Assembly: GCA_937864005.1 (NCBI GenBank)
Contig: CALMIL010000096.1
Coordinates: 1-44,352, forward strand
Length of the DNA stretch: 44,352 bases
Source: an uncultured Burkholderiales bacterium
GTDB lineage: Bacteria > Pseudomonadota > Gammaproteobacteria > Burkholderiales > Burkholderiaceae_C
Reading direction: 5' to 3'
Shown here piece after piece: positions 31,784 to 40,093 of the stretch. A model generated the notes under the pieces. The model searched no databases and was not told where the DNA came from. It was given only the letters and a program-made list of their open reading frames with translations. The position numbers were made by a program, and so were the translations under genes. The first letter of the stretch is position 1. Each line of letters starts with the position of its first letter.

Positions 31784-33008
31784 GCTCGATCCGGCACCGC
31801 CGGTCGCCGCTGCCGCGCTCCACGCGCCGCCGCGGCCGTTGACGGCGAATCCGCGGCCGCTGGTCGCGATCATCCTCGGCCAGATCTGTCTGCACGCCGG
31901 GATGGCGGGGCTGCGCGTCGCGGCCCCGTTGCAGGCGCTGACGGCGGGCTACAGCGCATGGGCGGTCGGCGTGCTGCTCGCCTTGTTCGCCGCCGCGCCG
32001 GTGGTCTTCGCGATGAAGGCCGGACGGCTGAGCGACAAGTACGGCTATCACCGGCCGCTGCGCCTTGCCGTCGGGCTCTGCGCGGCGGGCGGTCTGCTGG
32101 CCTGCCTCTCGCAGGCCTATGCCGTGCTGTGCGTGGCGGCGGTGCTCTGCGGCACCGGCGCGAATACCGGGATGATCACGATCCAGCGCAGCGCGGGGCG
32201 CCTCGCCGGCACGGCGACCGAGCGCATCCAGGTCTTCAGCTGGCTCGGGCTCGCACCGGCGATCGCCAATATGACCGGCGCGATCCTGGCCGGCGTGCTG
32301 ATCGACGGCGTCGGCTTTCGGGCCGCATTCGGCGCGCTCGGCGTGCTGCCGCTCGCGGCGCTCGTGATCGCGCGCCATGTGCCCAACGATGGGGCGCCGG
32401 CGCCCGTTGTGCCGGGGGCGCCGGAATCGCCACACTCGCCGCGCGCCCCGCGCCGCGCGGCGTGGGATCTGCTGCGCTCGGCGCCGCTGCGCCGGCTGAT
32501 GCTCGTCAACTGGCTGCTCTCGGCGAGCTGGGACGTGCACAGCTTCGTCCTGCCGGTCCTCGGCCATGCGCGCGGCATGAGCGCATCGGCGATCGGCACC
32601 ATCCTCGGCCTGTTCGCACTCGCGGTGGCCGCGGTGCGCCTCGCGCTGCCGATGATCGCGCACCGCCTGCAGGAACGCCGGGTGCTGGTCGGCGCGATGC
32701 TGTCCACCGCGGCGGTCTTCGCGGTCTACCCGCTGATGCCCAACGACTGGCTGATGGCGGTGTGCGCCGTGCTGCTGGGCCTATCGCTCGGTTCGGTGCA
32801 GCCGATGATCATGTCCACGCTGCACCACATCACGCCGCCCGAACGCCACGGCGAGGCGATCGCGCTGCGCTCGATGGCGATCAATGCATCCAGTGCCGCG
32901 ATGCCGCTCCTGTTCGGCATGCTCGGCGCGGCGCTCGGCGCGGGCGCGCTGTTCTGGGCGATGGGGCTTGCCGTCGCCGGCGGCAGCTTCGCCGCGCGCC
33001 GGGTCTGA
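31773..33008 (+). CDS. Major facilitator superfamily transporter
   Basis: A 411-residue inner-membrane carrier with about 11-12 transmembrane helices. After a Pro/Ala-rich start, LVAIILGQICLHAGMAGLRVAAPLQAL forms TM1, and the loop 2-3 motif is AGRLSDKYGYHRP (GxLaDrxGrr type). A central cytoplasmic loop lies at about 200-235. The substrate is unknown; drug or sugar exporter families are possible. The ATG at 31773 lies inside the end of rmuC, so translation is coupled. It is convergent with the DUF4124 gene; a short GC hairpin (33017-33032) sits between the two stops. Confidence 0.88.
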   Translation: MPPELDPAPPVAAAALHAPPRPLTANPRPLVAIILGQICLHAGMAGLRVAAPLQALTAGYSAWAVGVLLALFAAAPVVFAMKAGRLSDKYGYHRPLRLAVGLCAAGGLLACLSQAYAVLCVAAVLCGTGANTGMITIQRSAGRLAGTATERIQVFSWLGLAPAIANMTGAILAGVLIDGVGFRAAFGALGVLPLAALVIARHVPNDGAPAPVVPGAPESPHSPRAPRRAAWDLLRSAPLRRLMLVNWLLSASWDVHSFVLPVLGHARGMSASAIGTILGLFALAVAAVRLALPMIAHRLQERRVLVGAMLSTAAVFAVYPLMPNDWLMAVCAVLLGLSLGSVQPMIMSTLHHITPPERHGEAIALRSMAINASSAAMPLLFGMLGAALGAGALFWAMGLAVAGGSFAARRV

Positions 33009-33033
33009 AGCGGTGTGCGGCGCCCGCGCCGCG

Positions 33034-33702
33034 TCAGAACCTGATTCCGGCCGCGTTGCGCAAGGGCTCGGCGGCGGGCAAGGGTTCGAGCGCATTCGGC
33101 GCGGCCGGCTGCGCGGCCTCGCGCCTGGGCTGCAGCGGCGTCGGCGCGGCAAACTGATAGCCCTGTGGCAGCATCGATTGCTGCGGATAGCCGGCCGCGT
33201 TGAGGTAGCCGTTCCAGGCCTGCGGATCGAACCCTGGCACCGATTGCGTGCCGAGCATCAGGGTCGGCACGTCACGCGTGCCCGTCAGGCGCTGCAGCGC
33301 ATCGGCATCGTCGCCGGACTGGACGATCTTCTCGGCGTGCGGAACGCCGCGCTGGCGCAAGAGGGCGCGCGCGTTGTCGCACGGCGTGCAGTCCGCGGTG
33401 ACGAAGAGGGTGACCGGGTAGCGCGCGACGACCTTCTGCAGTTCGGGCGGCAGCATCGCGGGGTCGGCCACCGCGTTGCCGGCGGCATTCAGCGGCGTCA
33501 CCTTGCCGCCCGCGGCATCGGGCATGCGATCGGTATAGGTCACCTTGCCGTCGGGCCCGACGACCTTGTAGAGCGCATGCGCGGGCAGTGCGGTGAGCAG
33601 GCCGGCGATCAGGGCGCCGCAGGATGCGGCAAGCGCACGCCGCAGCGGCGGCGCCAGCCGGCGCCGGCCGGCTGCGAGGGTCGGTGAGTTGTGGCGGCTC
33701 AT
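33034..33702 (-). CDS. Exported DUF4124/glutaredoxin-like protein
   Basis: A 222-residue periplasmic protein. It has a Sec signal peptide of about 43 residues ending PAHA, then a DUF4124 module (LYKVVGPDGKVTYTDRMP), then a glutaredoxin-like domain with a CTPC active site in TLFVTADCTPCDNARALLRQRG and the cis-Pro segment DVPTLMLG. A proline/alanine-rich C-terminal tail follows. It probably acts on envelope thiols or mixed disulfides; partners are unknown. The ATG at 33702 has AGGAG 5 bases upstream; an earlier in-frame TTG is rejected. It lies 68 bases from prlC on the same strand. Confidence 0.86.
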   Translation of the reverse strand: MSRHNSPTLAAGRRRLAPPLRRALAASCGALIAGLLTALPAHALYKVVGPDGKVTYTDRMPDAAGGKVTPLNAAGNAVADPAMLPPELQKVVARYPVTLFVTADCTPCDNARALLRQRGVPHAEKIVQSGDDADALQRLTGTRDVPTLMLGTQSVPGFDPQAWNGYLNAAGYPQQSMLPQGYQFAAPTPLQPRREAAQPAAPNALEPLPAAEPLRNAAGIRF

Positions 33703-33771
33703 GCTCGCTCCTGAACGCGTCAAGCCACGTCTGCGGCGTGATCAGAGTTTATCGGCGCGCGGGCGGCGAAC

Positions 33772-35826
33772 TCAAGCCATGCCTTGCTGGCGCAGCAGGG
33801 CGTCGATCGTCGGCTCGCGGCCGCGGAAGGCCTTGAAGCTCTCCAGCGCCGGGCGGCTGCCGCCCGCCTCGAGGATCGCCTGGCGAAAGCCGCGTCCGGT
33901 GGCGGCGTCGAATACGCCGTTCTCCTCGAAGGCGCTCCAGGCGTCGGCGCTCAGCACCTCGGCCCACTTGTAGCTGTAGTAGCCGGCCGCATAGCCGCCG
34001 GCAAAGATGTGCGAGAAGGCGTGCTGGAAGCGGTTGAACGGCGGCGCCTGGATGATATTGACCTCGTGGCGGACTTCGTCGATCAGCGCCTGGATGCGCG
34101 CCTCGCACCCCGGCTCGGCGTGTAGCCGCATGTCCAGCAGGGCGTACTCGACCTGGCGCACCGTCTGCAGGCCGCTCTGGAAGTTGCGCGCGGCGAGCAT
34201 GCGATCGTAGAGCGCGCGCGGCAGCGGCTCGCCGGAATCGACGTGCGCCGTCAGGCGCTGCAGGACCTCCCATTCCCAGGCGAAGTTCTCCATGAACTGG
34301 CTCGGCAGTTCGACCGCGTCCCACTCGACCCCGGAAATCCCGGCGACGCCGATATCGTTCACCTGCGTCAGCATGTGGTGCAGGCCGTGGCCGAACTCGT
34401 GGAAGAGCGTCGTCACGTCGTCGTGCGTCAGCAGCGCCGGGCGCAGCGCGCCATCGACCTCGAGCGGCGGCGTGAAGTTGCACACCAGGTTCGCGACCGG
34501 CGTCTGCAGCGTGCCGTCGGGTCGCACCCAGCGGCCGCGCACTTCGTCCATCCAGGCCCCCGAACGCTTGCCGGGCCGGGCGTGCAGGTCGAGGTAGAAC
34601 TGGCCGACGAGTTCATTGCCCGACCCGGCGGCGCCGGCACGCCGGCGCTCGATCCGAAAGAAATGCACGCTCGGATGCCAGACCTCGGCGCGGTCTTCGC
34701 GGATCTCGACTTCGAACAGCGTCTCGACGATGCGGAACAACCCGTCGAGCACCTTCGGCTCGGTGAAATACTGCTTCACCTCCTGGTTGTTGAAGGCATA
34801 GCGCTGCTGCTTCAGGTGCTCGGAAGCGAAGGCGAGGTCCCAGGCCTGGAGTTCGGGCAGGCCGAGTTCGGTGCGCGCGAAGTCGCGCAACTCGGCGAGG
34901 TCGCGCTCGGCGTAGGGCCGGGCGCGCGCCGCGAGATCGCGCAGGAAGGCCATGACCTGGGCCGGCGAATCGGCCATCTTCGGCACGACCGACAACTCGG
35001 CGAAGTTCGCGTAGCCGAGCAGCCGCGCCTCCTCCTGGCGCAAGGCGAGCAGATCGCGCATGACCTGCGTGTTGTCCAGCGCCGGCGGGCCGAGTTCGCT
35101 CGCCCGCGTGACGTTGGCGGTATAGAGCCGCTCGCGCAGGGCGCGGTTCTCGCCGTACTGGATGACGGGCAGGTAGCTCGGGTAGTGCAGCGTCAGCTTG
35201 TAGCCTTCGCGCCCGTCGGCGTTCGCCGCCGCGCGTGCCGCCTGCCTCGCATCGGGGGGCACGCCGGCGAGGTCTTGGTCCGAGACGTAGCAGGCGAAGC
35301 CGTCCGTCGCGTCGAGCACATGTTCGGAATACTGCTGCGAGAGCGCGGCGAGTTGCTCCTGGATCGCCGCGAAGCGCGCCTTCGCCTCGCCCTGCAGTTC
35401 GGCGCCCGAGAGCACGAAGTCGCGCATCGCGTGGGCCAGCACCTGGCGGCGCGGCGCCGAGAGCGCCGCCGCCTGCGGGCTCGCGAGCACGGCCTTGTAT
35501 TTCGCATAGAGCCGCTCGTCGGCACCGAGCCGGGTGTGAAATGCGGTGACGCGCGGAAGATTCTCGTTGTAGGCGGCGCGCAGCTCGGGCGTGTCGGCGA
35601 CCGCGTTCAGGTGGCTCACCGCCGACCAGGCGCGACCGAGACGTTCGGTTGCAACGTCGAGGATGGCGGAGAGGGCGTCGTACTCGGCAGGGACGGCGTC
35701 GCTCGTCACGCGCTCGAGCGCGGCCTGCGCGTCGCGCAAGAGGACGTCGATGGCGGGCGTGACGTCGGCCGGCGCGATATGGGCAAACGCCGGCAGATCG
35801 TGCGTCTGCAGTAGAGGATTGGTCAT
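33772..35826 (-). CDS. prlC: Oligopeptidase A (M3 family zinc metallopeptidase)
   Basis: A 684-residue cytoplasmic peptidase that degrades short peptides, including cleaved signal peptides. The zinc site H476-E-F-G-H480 lies in [12 protein letters not shown], with the third ligand in the downstream [13 protein letters not shown] helix. The C-terminal channel helix [21 protein letters not shown] is typical. The start [17 protein letters not shown] matches the family. Its ATG overlaps the folD stop by 4 bases (35823-35826), so the two are coupled despite unrelated functions. Confidence 0.95.
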   Translation of the reverse strand: MTNPLLQTHDLPAFAHIAPADVTPAIDVLLRDAQAALERVTSDAVPAEYDALSAILDVATERLGRAWSAVSHLNAVADTPELRAAYNENLPRVTAFHTRLGADERLYAKYKAVLASPQAAALSAPRRQVLAHAMRDFVLSGAELQGEAKARFAAIQEQLAALSQQYSEHVLDATDGFACYVSDQDLAGVPPDARQAARAAANADGREGYKLTLHYPSYLPVIQYGENRALRERLYTANVTRASELGPPALDNTQVMRDLLALRQEEARLLGYANFAELSVVPKMADSPAQVMAFLRDLAARARPYAERDLAELRDFARTELGLPELQAWDLAFASEHLKQQRYAFNNQEVKQYFTEPKVLDGLFRIVETLFEVEIREDRAEVWHPSVHFFRIERRRAGAAGSGNELVGQFYLDLHARPGKRSGAWMDEVRGRWVRPDGTLQTPVANLVCNFTPPLEVDGALRPALLTHDDVTTLFHEFGHGLHHMLTQVNDIGVAGISGVEWDAVELPSQFMENFAWEWEVLQRLTAHVDSGEPLPRALYDRMLAARNFQSGLQTVRQVEYALLDMRLHAEPGCEARIQALIDEVRHEVNIIQAPPFNRFQHAFSHIFAGGYAAGYYSYKWAEVLSADAWSAFEENGVFDAATGRGFRQAILEAGGSRPALESFKAFRGREPTIDALLRQQGMA

Positions 35827-36698
35827 CGTGCTCGAGCCTTGTGGGCGTTGCGCGCCGCGTGTTCGGCGGCTTCCAGGGTATTGACGAGCAGCATGGCGCG
35901 CGTCATCGGGCCGACGCCGCCCGGCACCGGCGTCAGGAAACCCGCGACCTGGCTGACGCTTGCGAAATCGGCGTCGCCGCACAGCTTGCCGTCGGCGCCG
36001 CGATTCATGCCGACATCGATGACGACGGCGCCGGGCTTGACCATCGCGCCGCTGAGCATGCCGATCTTGCCGACCGCGGCGACGACGATGTCTGCATCGC
36101 GCGTATGGTGCGCAAGGTCGGGCGTCGCGCTGTGACAAATGGTGACCGTGGCGTTCGCCTGCAGCAGCAGCATCGCCATCGGCTTGCCGACGATGTTGCT
36201 GCGCCCGATCACGACCGCATGCTTGCCGCGCGGGTCGCAACCGATCGATTCGAGCATCTTCATGCAGCCGTAGGGCGTGCAGGCGCGAAAGCCGGGGCGG
36301 CCGATCATCAACGCGCCGGCGCTGGCGATGCTGAAGCCGTCGACATCCTTCTCCGGCGCGATCGCCTCGATCACCTTGCCGGCGTCGATATGCGGCGGCA
36401 GCGGCAGTTGCACGAGGATGCCGTCGATCGCCGGATCGGCGTTCAGCGCCGCGATGCGATCGAGCAGCGCGGCTTCGGGAATCGACGCGTCGTGCCGCTC
36501 GAGGACCGAGTGCAGGCCGCTTTCCTCGCAGTCCTTCACCTTGTGGCGCACATAGACCTTCGACGCCGGGTTCTCGCCGACGAGGATCACCGCAAGTCCC
36601 GGCTTGCGGCCGCGCGCGGCGAATGCCGCGGCGCGGCGCGCGACATCGGCGCGGATCGAAGCCGCGAGTGCGTTGCCGTCGATGAGGCGGGCGGTCAT
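35823..36698 (-). CDS. folD: Methylenetetrahydrofolate dehydrogenase/cyclohydrolase FolD
   Basis: A 291-residue bifunctional cytosolic enzyme of one-carbon metabolism that converts 5,10-methylene-THF to 10-formyl-THF. The catalytic pair is Y49 and K53 (SKVYVRHK). [21 protein letters not shown], the NADP site [11 protein letters not shown] and the C-terminal [11 protein letters not shown] are all present. Length is normal. It is separated from the upstream response regulator by an intrinsic terminator (36727-36754), so its promoter must lie in the 36699-36771 spacer or rely on read-through. Confidence 0.97.
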   Translation of the reverse strand: MTARLIDGNALAASIRADVARRAAAFAARGRKPGLAVILVGENPASKVYVRHKVKDCEESGLHSVLERHDASIPEAALLDRIAALNADPAIDGILVQLPLPPHIDAGKVIEAIAPEKDVDGFSIASAGALMIGRPGFRACTPYGCMKMLESIGCDPRGKHAVVIGRSNIVGKPMAMLLLQANATVTICHSATPDLAHHTRDADIVVAAVGKIGMLSGAMVKPGAVVIDVGMNRGADGKLCGDADFASVSQVAGFLTPVPGGVGPMTRAMLLVNTLEAAEHAARNAHKARAR

Positions 36699-36726
36699 GG
36701 TGGGTGGGCTCCTCGATGCCTGAATG

Positions 36727-36754
36727 CAAAAAGGCCGCTCGTCGAGGCGGCCTT
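36727..36754 (-). terminator. Intrinsic terminator after the FixJ-type regulator
   Basis: AAGGCCGC and GCGGCCTT form an 8-bp stem with an 8-base loop, followed on the minus strand by TTTGC; the stem-end T's give a five-base U tract. It closes the kinase-regulator transcript 17 bases past the regulator stop. Confidence 0.83.
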
Positions 36755-36771
36755 CCGGGGTCGGGCCGACG

Positions 36772-37401
36772 TCAGGCCTTGGCCGGGGTCTGCGCGCCGA
36801 GCGCGATCTTGAGCAGGTCGGCGACGGTGTTGGCGTTGAGCTTCTCCATGATGTTGGCGCGATGCGCCTCGACCGTCTTGATGCTGATGCCCAGATCGTC
36901 GGCGATCTGCTTGTTCAGGCGTCCGGCGACGATGCGCTCGAGCACCTGGCTCTCGCGCGTCGTCAGGCGCGACAGCAGCGCATCGCGGCTCGCCGCCTCC
37001 TGGTGCTGCGAAAACGCGCTGCGCGCGCGCTCGAGCATGCGTTCGACGAGGGCGACGAGCGCATCCTCCTTGAACGGCTTCTCGATGAAATCCTCGGCCC
37101 CCTTCTTCATCGTCGTCACCGCCATCGGCACGTCGCCGTGGCCGGTGATGAAGACGATCGGCAGCGGCGAGCGGCGCTCGACGAGGCGGTCCTGCAACTC
37201 GAGCCCGCTCATGCCGTCCATCCGGATATCGGCGATCAGGCAGGCGACCTCGCGCGGGTCGAAGCGGGTCAGAAAGGCCTCGGCGGAATCGAAGCACTTG
37301 ACCCGGTAGTCCTTGCCTTCGAGCAGCCACTGCAGCGAATCCCGCACCGCCTCGTCGTCGTCGACCACATAGACGGTACCGCGCTTGGGAATCAGACTCA
37401 T
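36772..37401 (-). CDS. FixJ/NarL-type response regulator
   Basis: A 209-residue regulator. The receiver domain has D14-D16, phosphoacceptor D58 ([15 protein letters not shown]), [12 protein letters not shown] and KPF. A C-terminal LuxR helix-turn-helix follows ([43 protein letters not shown]). The receiver signature IRMDGMSG and the linker are those of the FixJ/TodT/TtrR family. The ATG at 37401 overlaps the kinase stop (ATGA). The divergent position of aceE upstream of the kinase makes the pyruvate dehydrogenase genes candidate targets; that is inference. Confidence 0.94.
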   Translation of the reverse strand: MSLIPKRGTVYVVDDDEAVRDSLQWLLEGKDYRVKCFDSAEAFLTRFDPREVACLIADIRMDGMSGLELQDRLVERRSPLPIVFITGHGDVPMAVTTMKKGAEDFIEKPFKEDALVALVERMLERARSAFSQHQEAASRDALLSRLTTRESQVLERIVAGRLNKQIADDLGISIKTVEAHRANIMEKLNANTVADLLKIALGAQTPAKA

Positions 37402-39944
37402 GGAGGCAGGCTCAGGGCAGGCGCAAGGCCTTCGGTTTGCGACAGATCGACAGGCAGCGTGAACGAGAACCGGCAGCCTTCGACGAGGTTTCCATTGTAT
37501 AAGTTCTGCGCCTTGATCCTTCCCTGGTGCGATTCGACGATCGAGCGGCACAGCGACAGGCCGATGCCAAGGCCATCGGTCTTCGTCGAGTAGAAGGCCT
37601 CGTAGAGCCGGCCGATCGCTTCGTCCTTGATGCCGGGCCCGGTGTCGGTGACGCTGAATTCGACGACGCCGCCTTCTTCGTCGCTGTGCCGCGGCACGAC
37701 GCGCAGTTCGATGCTGCGCCGCGCGGGCGGCAGGCGTGCCGAATCGATCGCCTCGGCGGCATTCTTCAGCAGGTTGAGGACGACCTGCTCGATCAGGATC
37801 GGGTCCACGTGCAGCGGCGGCAGGCGCTGCGCCACATGGGTCTGGATGGCGACGTTGCGCCGCCGCAGCTCGATGCCGGCGAGCTCGACCGCGTCGTCGA
37901 TGATCGTGCGCGCCTGGGTCCACTGGCGCTGCGGTTCGCTGCGCTTCACGAACGAGCGGATGCGGTGGATGATCTGGCCGGCGCGCTGCGCCTGGCGCGA
38001 GGTCTTGGCGAGCGTCGCGATCAGATCCTCGGTCTTGATCGTGCCGCCCTCGACGCGCGTCATCATGCCGTTGCAGTAGTTGCTGATCGCCGTCAGCGGC
38101 TGGTTGAGCTCGTGCGCGACCGACGACGCCATCTCGCCCATCGTCACGAGCCGGCTCGTGACCTGCGCCTTCTCGGCCTGGCTGGCGGCCAGCGCTTCGG
38201 CGCTGCGCCGCGCGGTGATGTCGGTCGCGATCAGCATCTGCGCCAGACGGCCGTCGGTCCATTGCAGGTAGCGCGCGCGCACGTCGAACCACTTCTCGAG
38301 GCCCTCGACGAAGATTTCGCGCGGGTCGGAACCGGCACCGGTCAGTTCGTGGGTCGGCAGGCCGCCGAGGTTGTCGACCGAATCGTCCTCGTCGGAGGGC
38401 GACTTTGCCGACCTCGATTCACCGCCCGCGAGGAGCGCGTGCCCGCTGCCGTCGGCGCCGAACCACAGCCGGTACGAGCGGTTCGCGAACAGCAGTTCGC
38501 CCTGCTGGACCGACAGCACCGAGACCGCCGCTTCCAGGCCCTCGAGCACGGTCGTGAAGCGTTCGTGCGATGCCGAGAGCTGGTCGCGCACGCGCTTGCC
38601 CTCGGTGATATTCGTCATCGACGTCACCCAGCCCGTCTGGTGGCCTTTCGGATCGATCAGCGGCGAGACGTACATGCGGGCGTCGAAGACCGTGCCGTTC
38701 TTGCGCATCACCTTGACTTCGATGCCACCTGCCGGGCTGCGGCCCTGCAGCTCCTGCAGTAGCAGGCGGTTGTTCTCCTCGCGGCGGTCCGACGGCCAGT
38801 ACGGGAACGGGGGCTGGTGGCCGACGAGTTCGCTTTCGGCAAAGCCGGTCATCGCGCAGAAGGCCGGGTTGACATAGGTGATGCGCGCTTCCATGTCCAT
38901 CGCGCGCATGCCGGTCAGCATCGAGTTCTCCATCGCGCGGCGGAAATTGGTCTCGGTGACGAGGGCGGCCTGCATCTGCATCCGGCGCGACATGTGGCGC
39001 CACGTCCCGAGCAGCGTCCACAGGGTCAGGACGGAAAGTGCGACGACCATCCAGAACAGCGTATTGCTGACGAGGCCGATCGAGGTACGAAATCCCTGGC
39101 TGCGCAGCACGATGCCGTTGCCCGCCGGCGCGAGCGGCAGGTCATAGACGATCGCCGCCGGCCGCGCCTCGCGGCCCGGCATTGGTATCACGCTGCTGGC
39201 AAGGGCGCGGCCCTGCTCGTCGTACAAGGCGATCGAATGCCGGTTCGTGATCTCCACCGGAACGAAGTAGCGCAACAGCCGCTCGATCGAATATTCGGCC
39301 ACCAGCGCGCCGGTGAAGGCGTTGCGGTCGATCAGCGGCACGACGACCTGAAAGACTTCGCCTCCATCCGCGCGGTGCAGCGGCCCCGAATACACCGGCT
39401 GGCGTTGCACGCGCGCCGCTTCGAAGGTGTCGGCGTCTGCTTTCAAGGCGGGATCCGGGTTGGTTTCCGGGTCGGCGCCGGCGATCGGATCGAAGTCGAA
39501 TGCCCGCACGCTTCGAGCCGTGTAGTTGGCCCGCGGCTTGCGCTCGGTGCCGACCCAGGTCAGCGCATTGATCTCGGGCCGCTCCTGGGTGAAGGTCGCC
39601 GCCTGGGCGATGAACTGCTCCCGATCGATGGTGCGGGTCGCGACCTCGCGCGCGATGCGCACGAGTTGCTCCTTGTTCTCGATGAGACGCAGGCGGATCT
39701 GCTGCTGCGCGATCTCGGCATCGCGCTTGACGGCTTCCTGCTCGCGCTCGAATTCCTCGTTGCGCAGATACCAGAAGGCCGAGATGATGGCGGCGAGGAA
39801 CAGTAGAACCGACACCAGGGGCCCGAGGGTCGCGAAGCGATCCTGACGGTCCGGCGTTTGCTTGCCCCACCAGCGGCCGAGCAATCGCTCGAGGCGTGTG
39901 CGCGGTGCGATTCGGCCGATCCTGACCTCAGGGGGATTGCGCAT
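37398..39944 (-). CDS. PAS-domain sensor histidine kinase, partner of the FixJ-type regulator
   Basis: An 848-residue membrane kinase. TM1 is at about 38-60. A large periplasmic sensor domain of about 230 residues (dCACHE-like) comes next, then TM2 (SIGLVSNTLFWMVVALSVLTLW). One clear PAS/PAC unit follows (NSMLTGMRAMDMEARITYVNPAFCAMTGF ... VTSMTNITEGKRV), then a second PAS-like segment with an acidic insert. The H-box is SSVAHELNQPLTAIS (H611), the N-box NLLKNAAEAI, and the G-boxes DTGPGIKD and GLGIGLSL. This is the NtrB/DctB-like class often matched with FixJ-type regulators. An ATG at 40013 would add 23 unconserved residues; neither start has a good ribosome-binding site. It lies divergent from aceE. 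Confidence 0.92.
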   Translation of the reverse strand: MRNPPEVRIGRIAPRTRLERLLGRWWGKQTPDRQDRFATLGPLVSVLLFLAAIISAFWYLRNEEFEREQEAVKRDAEIAQQQIRLRLIENKEQLVRIAREVATRTIDREQFIAQAATFTQERPEINALTWVGTERKPRANYTARSVRAFDFDPIAGADPETNPDPALKADADTFEAARVQRQPVYSGPLHRADGGEVFQVVVPLIDRNAFTGALVAEYSIERLLRYFVPVEITNRHSIALYDEQGRALASSVIPMPGREARPAAIVYDLPLAPAGNGIVLRSQGFRTSIGLVSNTLFWMVVALSVLTLWTLLGTWRHMSRRMQMQAALVTETNFRRAMENSMLTGMRAMDMEARITYVNPAFCAMTGFAESELVGHQPPFPYWPSDRREENNRLLLQELQGRSPAGGIEVKVMRKNGTVFDARMYVSPLIDPKGHQTGWVTSMTNITEGKRVRDQLSASHERFTTVLEGLEAAVSVLSVQQGELLFANRSYRLWFGADGSGHALLAGGESRSAKSPSDEDDSVDNLGGLPTHELTGAGSDPREIFVEGLEKWFDVRARYLQWTDGRLAQMLIATDITARRSAEALAASQAEKAQVTSRLVTMGEMASSVAHELNQPLTAISNYCNGMMTRVEGGTIKTEDLIATLAKTSRQAQRAGQIIHRIRSFVKRSEPQRQWTQARTIIDDAVELAGIELRRRNVAIQTHVAQRLPPLHVDPILIEQVVLNLLKNAAEAIDSARLPPARRSIELRVVPRHSDEEGGVVEFSVTDTGPGIKDEAIGRLYEAFYSTKTDGLGIGLSLCRSIVESHQGRIKAQNLYNGNLVEGCRFSFTLPVDLSQTEGLAPALSLPP

Positions 39945-40093
39945 CGTGCGATTATCGAGGGGTGTGACGCGAGGACGGGCGGCCTGTTGCCTTCCTTCCC
40001 TCGTGAATTCCATTATGTGAGAGGCAGTCGCACGATTCGGAATGATTTTTCATCTGTGCGACACTCGACAGCCATTGCCAACAGGAGGTTTGC